Assembly: GCA_002712575.1 (NCBI GenBank) | Contig: PATZ01000036.1 | Span: forward strand, 19,641 to 25,031 | Length of the DNA stretch: 5,391 nt | Source of the DNA: Methanobacteriota archaeon | Lineage (GTDB): Archaea > Thermoplasmatota > Poseidoniia > Poseidoniales > Thalassarchaeaceae | Direction: 5' to 3' | Shown: one piece after another, positions 1 through 5,391 of the stretch | How the letters are laid out: each line of letters opens with the position of its first letter | Position numbering within the stretch: position 1 is the first letter of the stretch | Notes under the pieces: model-generated | Seen by the model: the letters and a program-made list of their open reading frames with translations, nothing else | Told to the model about the DNA's origin: nothing | Database searches by the model: none | Program-made: the position numbers and the translations under genes

Positions 1-559
1 TCATCAATAAGTCTGCACCCAACCATATCATTATTCCCCCCCCAAACAATACTAAAATAGCAGTAGAAAGTTTCTGAGAAATGATTGAGTCTTCATCTTC
101 TTGAATTATATCGTGATCTTTAGCTTGAGTATATGAATAAGCATAAAAACTAACTAAGAGAATAAGCATTAATATGCCTAAAAATTGGGGAATTGATCCA
201 AATAGTGTTGCTCCAACTAGAACTAATGAAGCGGACAATACTGCTACTGCATCTCTTTTTATTCCCTCTCCGGGATATTCTGACGCACCCAGTAGTGCTG
301 CTGAACCCAATACCAACATCACATTTGAGATATTAGAGCCAATTATCCCTCCAATGGCGATATCATCTCCACCTTCCGTATTTAGTGCTTCTAAGACAAC
401 GGCTAATTCTGGCAATGAAGTGCCCAGTGCAACAATAGTAAATCCTATTAAAAGTGGAGGTACTCGAAATTTATTAGCTAATGAGACTGCTGCTTCGACA
501 AATTTATCTGCACCCACAATCAAAAGAGTAAATCCAATGACCACATATAGTTCATCCAT
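1..559 (-). CDS. Sodium/calcium exchanger family (CaCA) membrane protein, N-terminal part, cut by window edge
   Basis: Integral membrane cation antiporter of the CaCA family, which exchanges Ca2+ (or a related cation) for Na+ or H+ across the cytoplasmic membrane. The visible 186 residues start MDELYVVIGFTLL and are strongly hydrophobic. The first alpha repeat is clear: GFTIVALGTSLPEL at residues 39-52, with the ion-binding glutamate at E51, followed by GIIGSNISNVMLVLG at 71-85 with N76. Two to three further helices follow, with an acidic, charged cytoplasmic-type loop (about residues 141-155, DEDS-rich) before the last visible helix. The second alpha repeat would lie beyond base 1. The ATG at 559 is the only ATG in frame after an in-frame TGA at 581-583; no Shine-Dalgarno sequence precedes it. 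The gene lies 38 bases after the E1 stop, so cotranscription is plausible. A run of eight G residues (36-43 on the plus strand as C) is read in frame. The ion specificity cannot be told from this half. Confidence 0.9.
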   Translation of the reverse strand, partial: MDELYVVIGFTLLIVGADKFVEAAVSLANKFRVPPLLIGFTIVALGTSLPELAVVLEALNTEGGDDIAIGGIIGSNISNVMLVLGSAALLGASEYPGEGIKRDAVAVLSASLVLVGATLFGSIPQFLGILMLILLVSFYAYSYTQAKDHDIIQEDEDSIISQKLSTAILVLFGGGIMIWLGADLLM

Positions 560-597
560 ACAGACGCATGCGCGAAGGCATCATTCAAGACTATTTG

Positions 598-3462
598 CTA
601 ATTATCATTACATAGTTGCTTAATATGCCTGACAACTAAATCTGAGGTCGGAATAGTATAATCCTCCAAAGGAGGGGAAAAAGGAACGGGAGTATCTAGT
701 GCACCTATCACTACAGGAGGATTTTCTAAATTCCAAAATGCTTCTTCAATGATTCTACTAGAAATTGTATGTGCTAGACCGCCCATCCATTGTGATTCTT
801 GTAGTATTATTAACCTAGAAGTTCTGTTAACAGATTTGATACAAGTTTCGGCATCAAATGGGAGTAATGTACGAAGGTCAATAACCTCCACTTCCAAACC
901 ATTTTGAGAAGCTTTTTCGGCTGCATCAAGGGCAACATGAACCATAGCACCCCATGTCACTATTGTTATTTCCCTTCCTCCTCTGATTACTTTAGCCTTA
1001 CCAATTGAATTTTTACCCTCTGAAATTCTTTTGTGGACAGATTTTGTATCTACTAGTTGATTTATGTTATTCCCCCAACCAGTAGTTCCCCCCCTTAGCC
1101 CATAAAGTCCTAAATGCTCTAGAAAAATCACAGGATCTGGCAAAGAGTGGCTTTCAATTAACATATCAAAGGCGTCCTGAGGAGTACTGGGAAATAATAC
1201 AATTAAACCAGGATCGTTGATGAACCATGATTCAATTATATTCGCATGAAATGGACCACTACGGGTTTTCCCACCTAATGGGATTCGAATTGTAAGAGGG
1301 ACATTAGCACCCCATCTCCACCTTAATTGGGCTGTGTTGTTAACTAAAGCATTCATAGCCAATGCGGCGAAACCGCCGAATTGTATTTCGGCTACAGGGC
1401 GCATGCCCCCTAACGCAGCACCGGTCGCTGAATTGATAATTATAGATTCAGAAAGAGGCATATCGAGTAATTTATCGGAATGTCCTTTTGCTTTTAATAA
1501 TAAATTCATCCCGAAAGCGCCAGCAATTTCCATATCTTCGCCCATAAATACGATTTTATCGCCGTATTCGTCAGCCAATACTACCATAGCATTCTGAATC
1601 GCCTTACTAAATGTCCATGAATTAGGTGCATTTGAGAATTGTAAAGCTTGTTCTCCTGGTTTCAGAGGTTGATCAGAAGCAATATTACTTGAGTTGATCC
1701 TATTTATTTGCTGAGAATGAGTTGTAGCGTCATGTAAAGATGTTATTCCTTTAGTTACACTGTTCCCTTCTGGCCACGGCATTTCTTCCATAATCTTTCT
1801 AGAAGAATCTACATATTCTTTCTCCTCTTCCTGTATCTTTGAAAGGGTTTTATTACTAACTCCTAATTCTATTAATTTATCATTATGAGTTGATAATGGA
1901 TCTTTTGAAGCCCAATAAGTTAGAAGTTCTCTGGAAACATACCCAGGAGGATTTCCCGAAGCTGCTCCTAAATACAAATCATCATGATGGTGTGCATGAC
2001 CACAACCACGCATTGTTTCAACATGTATCAGAGTCGCACCGCCACCATTCAATGAAAACTCTCTTGCAACAGCAGTTGAAGCAAAAAAGGCAGAAGGATC
2101 AGAACCATCAATTGACCAAGATGGGATGCCCATTGCATGGCCTTTGTCACCATAAGTCTCAGCACCGGACTGACCCGCAGTAAAGGTATCAAGTGCAATT
2201 TGATTATTCTGTATCATGTAAGATATTGGCAATCCTCTGGCTCCTGCAAAATTCATGGCTTCCCAAAATTCACCGCTACTACTGCAACCTTCTCCTACCG
2301 GAGCTAAGTGGAAACGATTTTTTTTCAAACGTGCAGAAGCTAGTGCTATTCCGGTTGTAGTGGCACTTGCAATTGGCAAAGGAGCAGTTGGCGGCAAAAT
2401 TCCTTTTTCCCAATTTCCTATGTGTAAATCACGCCCTCCAGCACCTGAAATACCGCCATCCATATTAGATTCTGATTTGCCCATTTGTGCTGCAAAAATC
2501 TCGGAAGGAGTCTGTCCCATAGCTAAAGCCAATCCAGTATCTCGTATCATAGGGGCGATTACGTCTGGTTCGCCAGAATTATTTGGATCTAAAGAGTCGT
2601 TGCCTCTGAGTGCAGAGGCGCAAGCAACAACTGCTTCTTGCCAAGTTGACCGGAAGCCTTTCCCAGTGAAACTATTTCCATCAGGAGTAGAAACTCCTTT
2701 TGTATAGAGATCTTTGAGATGTTCGTCAAGAATACGAGTCCTTATCATCCATCTTTGCCAATCAAGTCTTTGATCTAAAGTTACAGATTGTGAATATGCA
2801 ATTCGCCTTAAACAAAGCGAGATATCGATTAATAACCTTGAAGCGCGTCTACCAAGGAAGAGTTCTCCGTCCCTTCGAGGAATTATTTCGGCTTGACTTA
2901 AATGAGAAAGGTCTGGAGAAAATAATCTCTCTTTAAGTGAAATATCAATTGAGTTTACAAATGATTTGGAAAAAACATGAAAGGAATGGCCATCAAATAT
3001 TGAAGGAATTTTCTGAGAGTCCCATAATGAAGAAATAAATATCAGATGACCATCGTGCCTTTCCGCGATAAATCGTAACAATTCACGTCTTACATCTATT
3101 GATTTCAGATTTTTTGAAAAAACTAAAGGAGCAGGAGGAGACCAATATCTACCCCAAAGAATTGGCAGATTAGTTTGTACCGGTTCATCAGAATAATCTA
3201 AATCCTTCTTAACATGTTTACTATTTCGACGGGATACTTCACCAATCAATTCATTTACAGGTACATCGATTGGTCTTTCCCATATTTTTACAGTTCTATT
3301 TCTTCCTTGTCCAGTGTTTGATCTGTCTAAAGTCACCCTAGCTCTTTTCCCACATTCTTCGCATTGTCTATCAAGCCTAGTAGTATTGTAATTACGTGTT
3401 TTCCATATCTGGTGATGCATGCAATTGGGACATCTCCAAACTCCGTGCCTTGCTATTGCCAT
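598..3462 (-). CDS. Fused 2-oxo acid dehydrogenase E1 alpha-beta (TPP-dependent) with N-terminal zinc ribbon and unknown domain
   Basis: Cytoplasmic thiamine-diphosphate enzyme that decarboxylates a 2-oxo acid (pyruvate, branched-chain 2-oxo acid or similar) and passes the acyl group to lipoyl-E2. Numbering from the ATG at 3462 (954 residues): zinc ribbon with C11-x2-C14 and C34-x2-C37; an unrecognised stretch at about 64-229; E1 alpha at about 230-565, with GGRDLHIG at 342-349, the TPP/Mg motif GEG at 390-392 ending in NN at 419-420, and RGCGHAHHHDD at 485-495; a Ser/Asn/Gln-rich linker at about 566-611; E1 beta at about 612-954, with GED at 641-643, the catalytic-type glutamate in MPLSE at E672, and the C-terminal transketolase domain with DLRTLLPFD. 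GEG instead of GDG, as in human BCKDHA, hints at branched-chain type, but substrate is unproven. An in-frame TTG at 3492 would add ten residues; ATG is preferred because the conserved-looking part begins there, though neither has a Shine-Dalgarno. Ordinary alpha plus beta totals about 650-700 residues, so some 230 N-terminal residues are extra. No E2 or E3 gene is adjacent. Confidence 0.9.
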   Translation of the reverse strand: MAIARHGVWRCPNCMHHQIWKTRNYNTTRLDRQCEECGKRARVTLDRSNTGQGRNRTVKIWERPIDVPVNELIGEVSRRNSKHVKKDLDYSDEPVQTNLPILWGRYWSPPAPLVFSKNLKSIDVRRELLRFIAERHDGHLIFISSLWDSQKIPSIFDGHSFHVFSKSFVNSIDISLKERLFSPDLSHLSQAEIIPRRDGELFLGRRASRLLIDISLCLRRIAYSQSVTLDQRLDWQRWMIRTRILDEHLKDLYTKGVSTPDGNSFTGKGFRSTWQEAVVACASALRGNDSLDPNNSGEPDVIAPMIRDTGLALAMGQTPSEIFAAQMGKSESNMDGGISGAGGRDLHIGNWEKGILPPTAPLPIASATTTGIALASARLKKNRFHLAPVGEGCSSSGEFWEAMNFAGARGLPISYMIQNNQIALDTFTAGQSGAETYGDKGHAMGIPSWSIDGSDPSAFFASTAVAREFSLNGGGATLIHVETMRGCGHAHHHDDLYLGAASGNPPGYVSRELLTYWASKDPLSTHNDKLIELGVSNKTLSKIQEEEKEYVDSSRKIMEEMPWPEGNSVTKGITSLHDATTHSQQINRINSSNIASDQPLKPGEQALQFSNAPNSWTFSKAIQNAMVVLADEYGDKIVFMGEDMEIAGAFGMNLLLKAKGHSDKLLDMPLSESIIINSATGAALGGMRPVAEIQFGGFAALAMNALVNNTAQLRWRWGANVPLTIRIPLGGKTRSGPFHANIIESWFINDPGLIVLFPSTPQDAFDMLIESHSLPDPVIFLEHLGLYGLRGGTTGWGNNINQLVDTKSVHKRISEGKNSIGKAKVIRGGREITIVTWGAMVHVALDAAEKASQNGLEVEVIDLRTLLPFDAETCIKSVNRTSRLIILQESQWMGGLAHTISSRIIEEAFWNLENPPVVIGALDTPVPFSPPLEDYTIPTSDLVVRHIKQLCNDN
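2776..3273 (-). other. Unrecognised domain between the zinc ribbon and E1 alpha
   Basis: About 165 residues (64-229, ATG numbering) that I cannot assign. It begins after WERP with a charged stretch, then LPILWGRYWSPPAPLVF, a predicted alpha/beta segment including FIAERHDGHLIFISSLWD, and ends in a helical, Arg-rich segment leading to the E1 alpha start (LDWQRWMIRTRILDE). It has the hydrophobic pattern of a folded domain rather than of a linker. No stop codon or frame change separates it from the neighbouring domains. Confidence 0.5.
3277..3438 (-). other. Zinc-ribbon domain at the N terminus of the E1 fusion
   Basis: Residues about 9-62 (ATG numbering) read W-R-CPNC, then 19 residues, then CEEC-GKRARVTLDRS, followed by a Gly/Arg/Asn-rich patch and WERP. 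Two CxxC knuckles about 20 residues apart are the signature of a small zinc ribbon, and the surrounding Lys/Arg/Asn/Thr-rich sequence is basic. Such ribbons usually bind nucleic acid or protein. It is not a part of known E1 subunits. The zinc ligands are seen directly; the role is not known. Confidence 0.75.
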
Positions 3463-3533
3463 ATTCGTTCGGAAAGGGTAATCATACAACAAATGTTCGG
3501 TAAACTAGGCACTATAATACCGTATATTTGATA

Positions 3534-3541
3534 TATTTATA
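3534..3541 (-). promoter_or_regulatory. Candidate TATA box of the E1 gene
   Basis: The minus strand reads TATAAATA here, inside a very AT-rich intergenic region. In an archaeon this would place a transcription start about 25 bases downstream, near 3512, giving a leader of about 50 bases to the ATG at 3462 or about 20 to the TTG at 3492. A second element, GGTATTATAG at about 3511-3520, could serve instead, either as a TATA box giving a shorter leader or as a bacterial -10 hexamer. In such AT-rich DNA chance matches are common. Confidence 0.3.
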
Positions 3542-3542
3542 T

Positions 3543-3566
3543 GAAAATGAAAATAAATATGATATT
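3543..3566 (-). terminator. Possible T-rich transcription terminator after moeZ
   Basis: On the minus strand this stretch is T-rich (AAATATCATATTTATT followed by TTCATTTTCAT). Archaeal intrinsic termination uses such T-rich tracts without a hairpin. It lies about 55-75 bases after the moeZ stop codon and just before the candidate E1 promoter. No bacterial-type GC hairpin is present in this gap. Confidence 0.25.
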
Positions 3567-3568
3567 TT

Positions 3569-3618
3569 AATAATAAATACCACAAATAAATATTAAACAT
3601 AAATAATAAATACCACAA
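3569..3618. repeat. 17-bp direct repeat, two copies at 33-bp period
   Basis: AATAATAAATACCACAA occurs exactly at 3569-3585 and again at 3602-3618, separated by 16 bases of AT-rich DNA. The second copy ends immediately next to the moeZ stop codon (3619-3621). The spacing of 33 bases is close to three helical turns, so two copies would present the same face of the DNA. The repeat may be a protein-binding site, a duplication of the moeZ 3' end, or part of the termination region. Confidence 0.7.
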
Positions 3619-4734
3619 TTAATACTTACGAACGGTTGAATCAACAGTATCAGACCAGTTTAAAATTCCACCCTTTAAATTTAATATTTTATTTGTATGT
3701 CCCGCTTCGATGAGAAATCTCTGAACTGCTGCAGATCTAACTCCTGATCTACAATAGATTACAATATCTCTATCGGAAGGTATTTCTTGAATTCTATTTG
3801 GTATTTCGGTATGGACAATTGTTAAATTAGTACCTTCTATTTTTGAAATCAGTTCTTCATCAGGCCTCCTGACATCAAGAAGAAATGGTTGCCAATTATC
3901 ATTATTTATTTTATTCAAATACTCGAGAGGAGTTATATCACCAAAAGAATTACTCATACAATATTCTGATTCCAAAGAGAGTTCAGATATTAACCCCCTA
4001 GACGTATTAGCTTCAAATTTCAATATTCTAGAAGACATTGAAAGTGCGTTAAAAAGAAATAATTTTCCGGAAAGAATATTACCCAATCCAAGTATTATTT
4101 TTATCGCTTCAGCAGCCTGTATAGAACCTATTATCCCCGGCAGAATCCCTAAAACCCCTGCTTCTGCACAGTTTGGTGCAAATTCTAAAGGAGGAGGTTT
4201 TGGGAATATATCTCTATAATTTAATCCATGAGAATAATTGAATGTAGAAACTTGACCTTCAAATTGATGAATGCTTGCAAATATCCAAACCTTATTCAAA
4301 ATTTCACATGCATCGTTTATCAGATACCTAGTTTGAAAATTGTCTGTTCCGTCGATAATGATGTCGAATTTTTTTATTAAATCTAATGCATTTTCAATAT
4401 TCAACCGGGCATTAAAAGTTTTCACAGTTATCTCAGGATTTAGTTCTAATAATCTCCTCTTTGCCGAATCAACTTTGAATTCGCCTAAATTCGCATTACT
4501 ATGAATTACTTGTCTTTGAAGGTTTGAAACATCTACCTTATCGTCATCAATTATTCCTATCTGACCAAATCCCGCAGCTGATAAATACAACAGACAAGGA
4601 GATCCAAGGCCTCCTGCACCTACGACTAAAACTGAAGAATTTTTAAGTTTTAATTGACCTTTCATGCCTACTTGCGGTAGAGAAAGATGACGTGCATACC
4701 GTTCTAATTCAGAATTAGATAATTCTTCATGCAT
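3619..4734 (-). CDS. moeZ: MoeZ/MoeB-type adenylyltransferase and sulfurtransferase (E1-like domain plus rhodanese)
   Basis: Cytoplasmic enzyme that adenylates the C-terminal Gly-Gly of a ubiquitin-like sulfur carrier (MoaD, ThiS or a SAMP-type protein) and then delivers sulfur as a persulfide from its rhodanese domain, giving the thiocarboxylate used for molybdopterin, thiamine, cysteine or tRNA thiolation. In 371 residues: ERYARHLSLPQVG at 11-23; nucleotide-binding GAGGLGS at 39-45; DDDKVDVSNLQRQ at 63-75; DGTDN at 128-132; the conserved cysteine C189 in NCAEAGVLG; rhodanese from about 265, with active loop CRSGVRS at 328-334. The zinc CxxC pairs of E. coli MoeB are absent (NYRDIF at the first site, no CxxC near 240), which matches MoeZ-type homologues. 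Start ATG at 4734 has GGAG at 4739-4742 five bases upstream, partly inside an inverted repeat. No carrier gene lies in the window, so the pathway served is unknown. Confidence 0.92.
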   Translation of the reverse strand: MHEELSNSELERYARHLSLPQVGMKGQLKLKNSSVLVVGAGGLGSPCLLYLSAAGFGQIGIIDDDKVDVSNLQRQVIHSNANLGEFKVDSAKRRLLELNPEITVKTFNARLNIENALDLIKKFDIIIDGTDNFQTRYLINDACEILNKVWIFASIHQFEGQVSTFNYSHGLNYRDIFPKPPPLEFAPNCAEAGVLGILPGIIGSIQAAEAIKIILGLGNILSGKLFLFNALSMSSRILKFEANTSRGLISELSLESEYCMSNSFGDITPLEYLNKINNDNWQPFLLDVRRPDEELISKIEGTNLTIVHTEIPNRIQEIPSDRDIVIYCRSGVRSAAVQRFLIEAGHTNKILNLKGGILNWSDTVDSTVRKY

Positions 4735-4740
4735 GACTCT

Positions 4741-4771
4741 CCGAAGAGCACTCCAAACAAGTGTTCTTCGG
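4741..4771 (-). promoter_or_regulatory. Inverted repeat/hairpin overlapping the moeZ ribosome-binding site
   Basis: Plus-strand arms CCGAAGAGCACT (4741-4752) and AGTGTTCTTCGG (4760-4771) are complementary at 11 of 12 positions, with a 7-base loop. In the minus-strand transcript the one imperfect pair is A-C. The 3' arm ends in GG, which together with the next AG makes the likely moeZ Shine-Dalgarno GGAG (4739-4742). The structure could therefore mask the site in mRNA; as DNA it could be an operator. No T-tract follows, so it is not a classical terminator of the upstream gene. Confidence 0.6.
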
Positions 4772-4774
4772 TCA

Positions 4775-4788
4775 TATTTTAAAATTTA
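4775..4788 (-). promoter_or_regulatory. AT-only stretch, possible TATA element for moeZ
   Basis: Directly after the stop of the membrane-protein gene the minus strand reads TAAATTTTAAAATA. A TATA box here would set a start about 25 bases downstream, inside the inverted repeat, and about 20 bases before the moeZ ATG. The support is only composition and position; read-through from trxB is equally possible. Confidence 0.2.
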
Positions 4789-5166
4789 CTAGATAATGAA
4801 TAGTCTAAGAGCAGCAATAGTCCAACCAAATCTTCCCCAAAATCTTGTAAATATTTGAGCATTTCTAGGATCTACCTCGAAACCAAAAAAACTCTTGAGT
4901 AGTCTTGTAATGAAATTTTGCTCGGTTGCATTATCAGGCCTTGGAACTTGTCTGAAATAACGTTCAATATCAGTAAGGATACAATATCCATCTCGGAAAA
5001 ACCATAATATTTCTGTTAATCCATATAATATTAGAACTCCCCACCACATCCATTCATATGGTCCGATCCACATAAAACCACAGAAAAAGGTGACAATAAC
5101 ATGAGTTAGATAAAATAATTCGGCAAATCTCTTGTTTGTCCAACTTACTTCTACTGAAGTTTGCAA
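4789..5166 (-). CDS. Small membrane protein, DUF2784-like, function unknown
   Basis: A 125-residue protein with no assignable enzymatic role. Hydrophobic segments at about 14-35 and 38-57 form two probable membrane helices, and a third, weaker one lies at about 109-125. The sequence is rich in Trp and Phe (FMWIGPYEWMWWG at 31-43). After the second helix comes GYCILTDIERYFRQ at 60-73, which resembles the C-[PI]-LT-x-x-E-x-x-x-R signature of DUF2784; this is a resemblance by eye. The two cysteines, C29 and C62, lie near the ends of helices 1 and 2. The start is TTG at 5166: no ATG is available before residue 32, and a good Shine-Dalgarno (AAGGTGA) stands four bases before it, overlapping the stop of trxB, so the two genes are probably translationally coupled. 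The gene is followed by an inverted repeat and moeZ. Confidence 0.75.
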   Translation of the reverse strand: MQTSVEVSWTNKRFAELFYLTHVIVTFFCGFMWIGPYEWMWWGVLILYGLTEILWFFRDGYCILTDIERYFRQVPRPDNATEQNFITRLLKSFFGFEVDPRNAQIFTRFWGRFGWTIAALRLFII

Positions 5167-5170
5167 GAAA

Positions 5171-5177
5171 TCACCTT
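5171..5177 (-). promoter_or_regulatory. Shine-Dalgarno that fixes the TTG start of the membrane-protein gene
   Basis: The minus strand reads AAGGTGA followed by TTTC and then TTG. GGTGA(T) pairs with the conserved 3' end of 16S rRNA in both bacteria and archaea. The site overlaps the thioredoxin reductase stop codon (5176-5178), as expected for coupled translation within an operon. Confidence 0.65.
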
Positions 5178-5391
5178 AATGCTGGTCTTCTAACCATTTT
5201 TCTGCATCTATTGCTGCCTGACATCCCATTCCAGCTGCAGTAATTGCCTGCCTGTATCGAGTATCGACTACGTCTCCTGCAGCAAATACTCCAGAGACAC
5301 TAGTCATTGTATGGATATTTGGAATTATATATCCTGATTCATCAGTTTCAACCTGATTTTCTAAAAATTTAGTTATTGGCTTATGGCCTAT
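5176..5391 (-). CDS. trxB: Thioredoxin reductase, C-terminal end, cut by window edge
   Basis: Only the last 71 residues are present. The reading frame contains [10 protein letters not shown] (about 34-43 of the visible part), then [19 protein letters not shown] and ends WLEDQH. This is the C-terminal FAD-binding signature of low-molecular-weight thioredoxin reductase, the flavoprotein that uses NADPH to reduce thioredoxin; the GD aspartate contacts the FAD. The redox-active CxxC and the NADPH domain would lie to the right of the window. Related alkyl hydroperoxide reductase F or ferredoxin-type reductases share this end, but [19 protein letters not shown] is typical of TrxB. It is the first visible gene of a minus-strand group, with the membrane protein starting 9 bases after its stop. 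Confidence 0.93.
   Translation of the reverse strand: MGHKPITKFLENQVETDESGYIIPNIHTMTSVSGVFAAGDVVDTRYRQAITAAGMGCQAAIDAEKWLEDQH

Noticed and set aside
565..572. Perfect palindrome CGCATGCG between the E1 and exchanger genes
   Set aside because: Eight bases only, and it does not extend on either side; a GC-rich patch, but too short to support an operator or terminator.
174..623. Plus-strand open frame opposite the exchanger
   Set aside because: It lies antisense to a clear CaCA gene with conserved motifs, and its Pro/Ser/Thr-rich translation matches no family.
1334..2707. Three plus-strand open frames (1334-1597, 1890-2183, 2255-2707) within the E1 gene
   Set aside because: All are antisense shadows of the strongly conserved E1 alpha and beta domains; none has a ribosome-binding site or recognisable product.
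3463..3492. TTG start at 3492 for the E1 gene
   Set aside because: It adds only ten residues, no Shine-Dalgarno supports it, and the ATG at 3462 directly precedes the zinc ribbon. It is kept as an alternative, since a TATA-based start near 3512 would also suit it.
3493..3618. tRNA, small RNA gene or CRISPR-like array in the AT-rich gap
   Set aside because: There is no cloverleaf, no GC-containing stem, and only two copies of one repeat with a short AT-rich spacer.
4741..4771. Inverted repeat as a rho-independent terminator of the trxB pair
   Set aside because: No T-run follows the 3' arm on the minus strand, and the arm runs straight into the moeZ ribosome-binding site and start codon.

Overview
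This is a compact, AT-rich window (by eye roughly 35-40% GC) in which every gene I can support lies on the minus strand. In transcription order (right to left) they are: the C-terminal end of a thioredoxin reductase (5176-5391, cut by the window edge); a small membrane protein resembling DUF2784 (4789-5166); a MoeZ/MoeB-type E1-like adenylyltransferase with a C-terminal rhodanese domain (3619-4734); a very long thiamine-diphosphate 2-oxo acid dehydrogenase E1 in which alpha and beta subunits are fused behind a zinc ribbon and an unrecognised domain (598-3462); and the N-terminal two thirds or so of a CaCA-family sodium/calcium exchanger (1-559, cut by the left edge).

The organism cannot be fixed from these genes alone. 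No rRNA, tRNA or ribosomal protein is present. The low GC, tight packing, TATA-like elements upstream of starts, weak or absent Shine-Dalgarno signals on two of the four visible starts, and the short zinc ribbon fused to a metabolic enzyme make me lean to an uncultivated, probably marine, streamlined archaeon (Poseidoniales/Marine Group II-like). A low-GC streamlined bacterium is not excluded. This is inference.

Layout: trxB and the small membrane gene are 9 bp apart, and the TTG start of the latter has a Shine-Dalgarno sequence overlapping the trxB stop, so they are very probably one operon. A 54-bp gap holding a strong 12-bp inverted repeat separates the membrane gene from moeZ; the repeat runs into the moeZ ribosome-binding site. 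The only sizeable intergenic region is 3463-3618, which is extremely AT-rich, contains a 17-bp direct repeat, and probably carries the terminator of moeZ and the promoter of the E1 gene. The exchanger follows the E1 gene after 37 or so bases and may be cotranscribed with it.

Functionally the window mixes thiol redox (trxB), sulfur activation (moeZ), oxidative 2-oxo acid decarboxylation (E1) and cation transport; there are no E2 or E3 genes here to complete the dehydrogenase complex. The most unusual item is the N-terminal architecture of the E1 fusion. I see no mobile element, CRISPR array, RNA gene or defence system.
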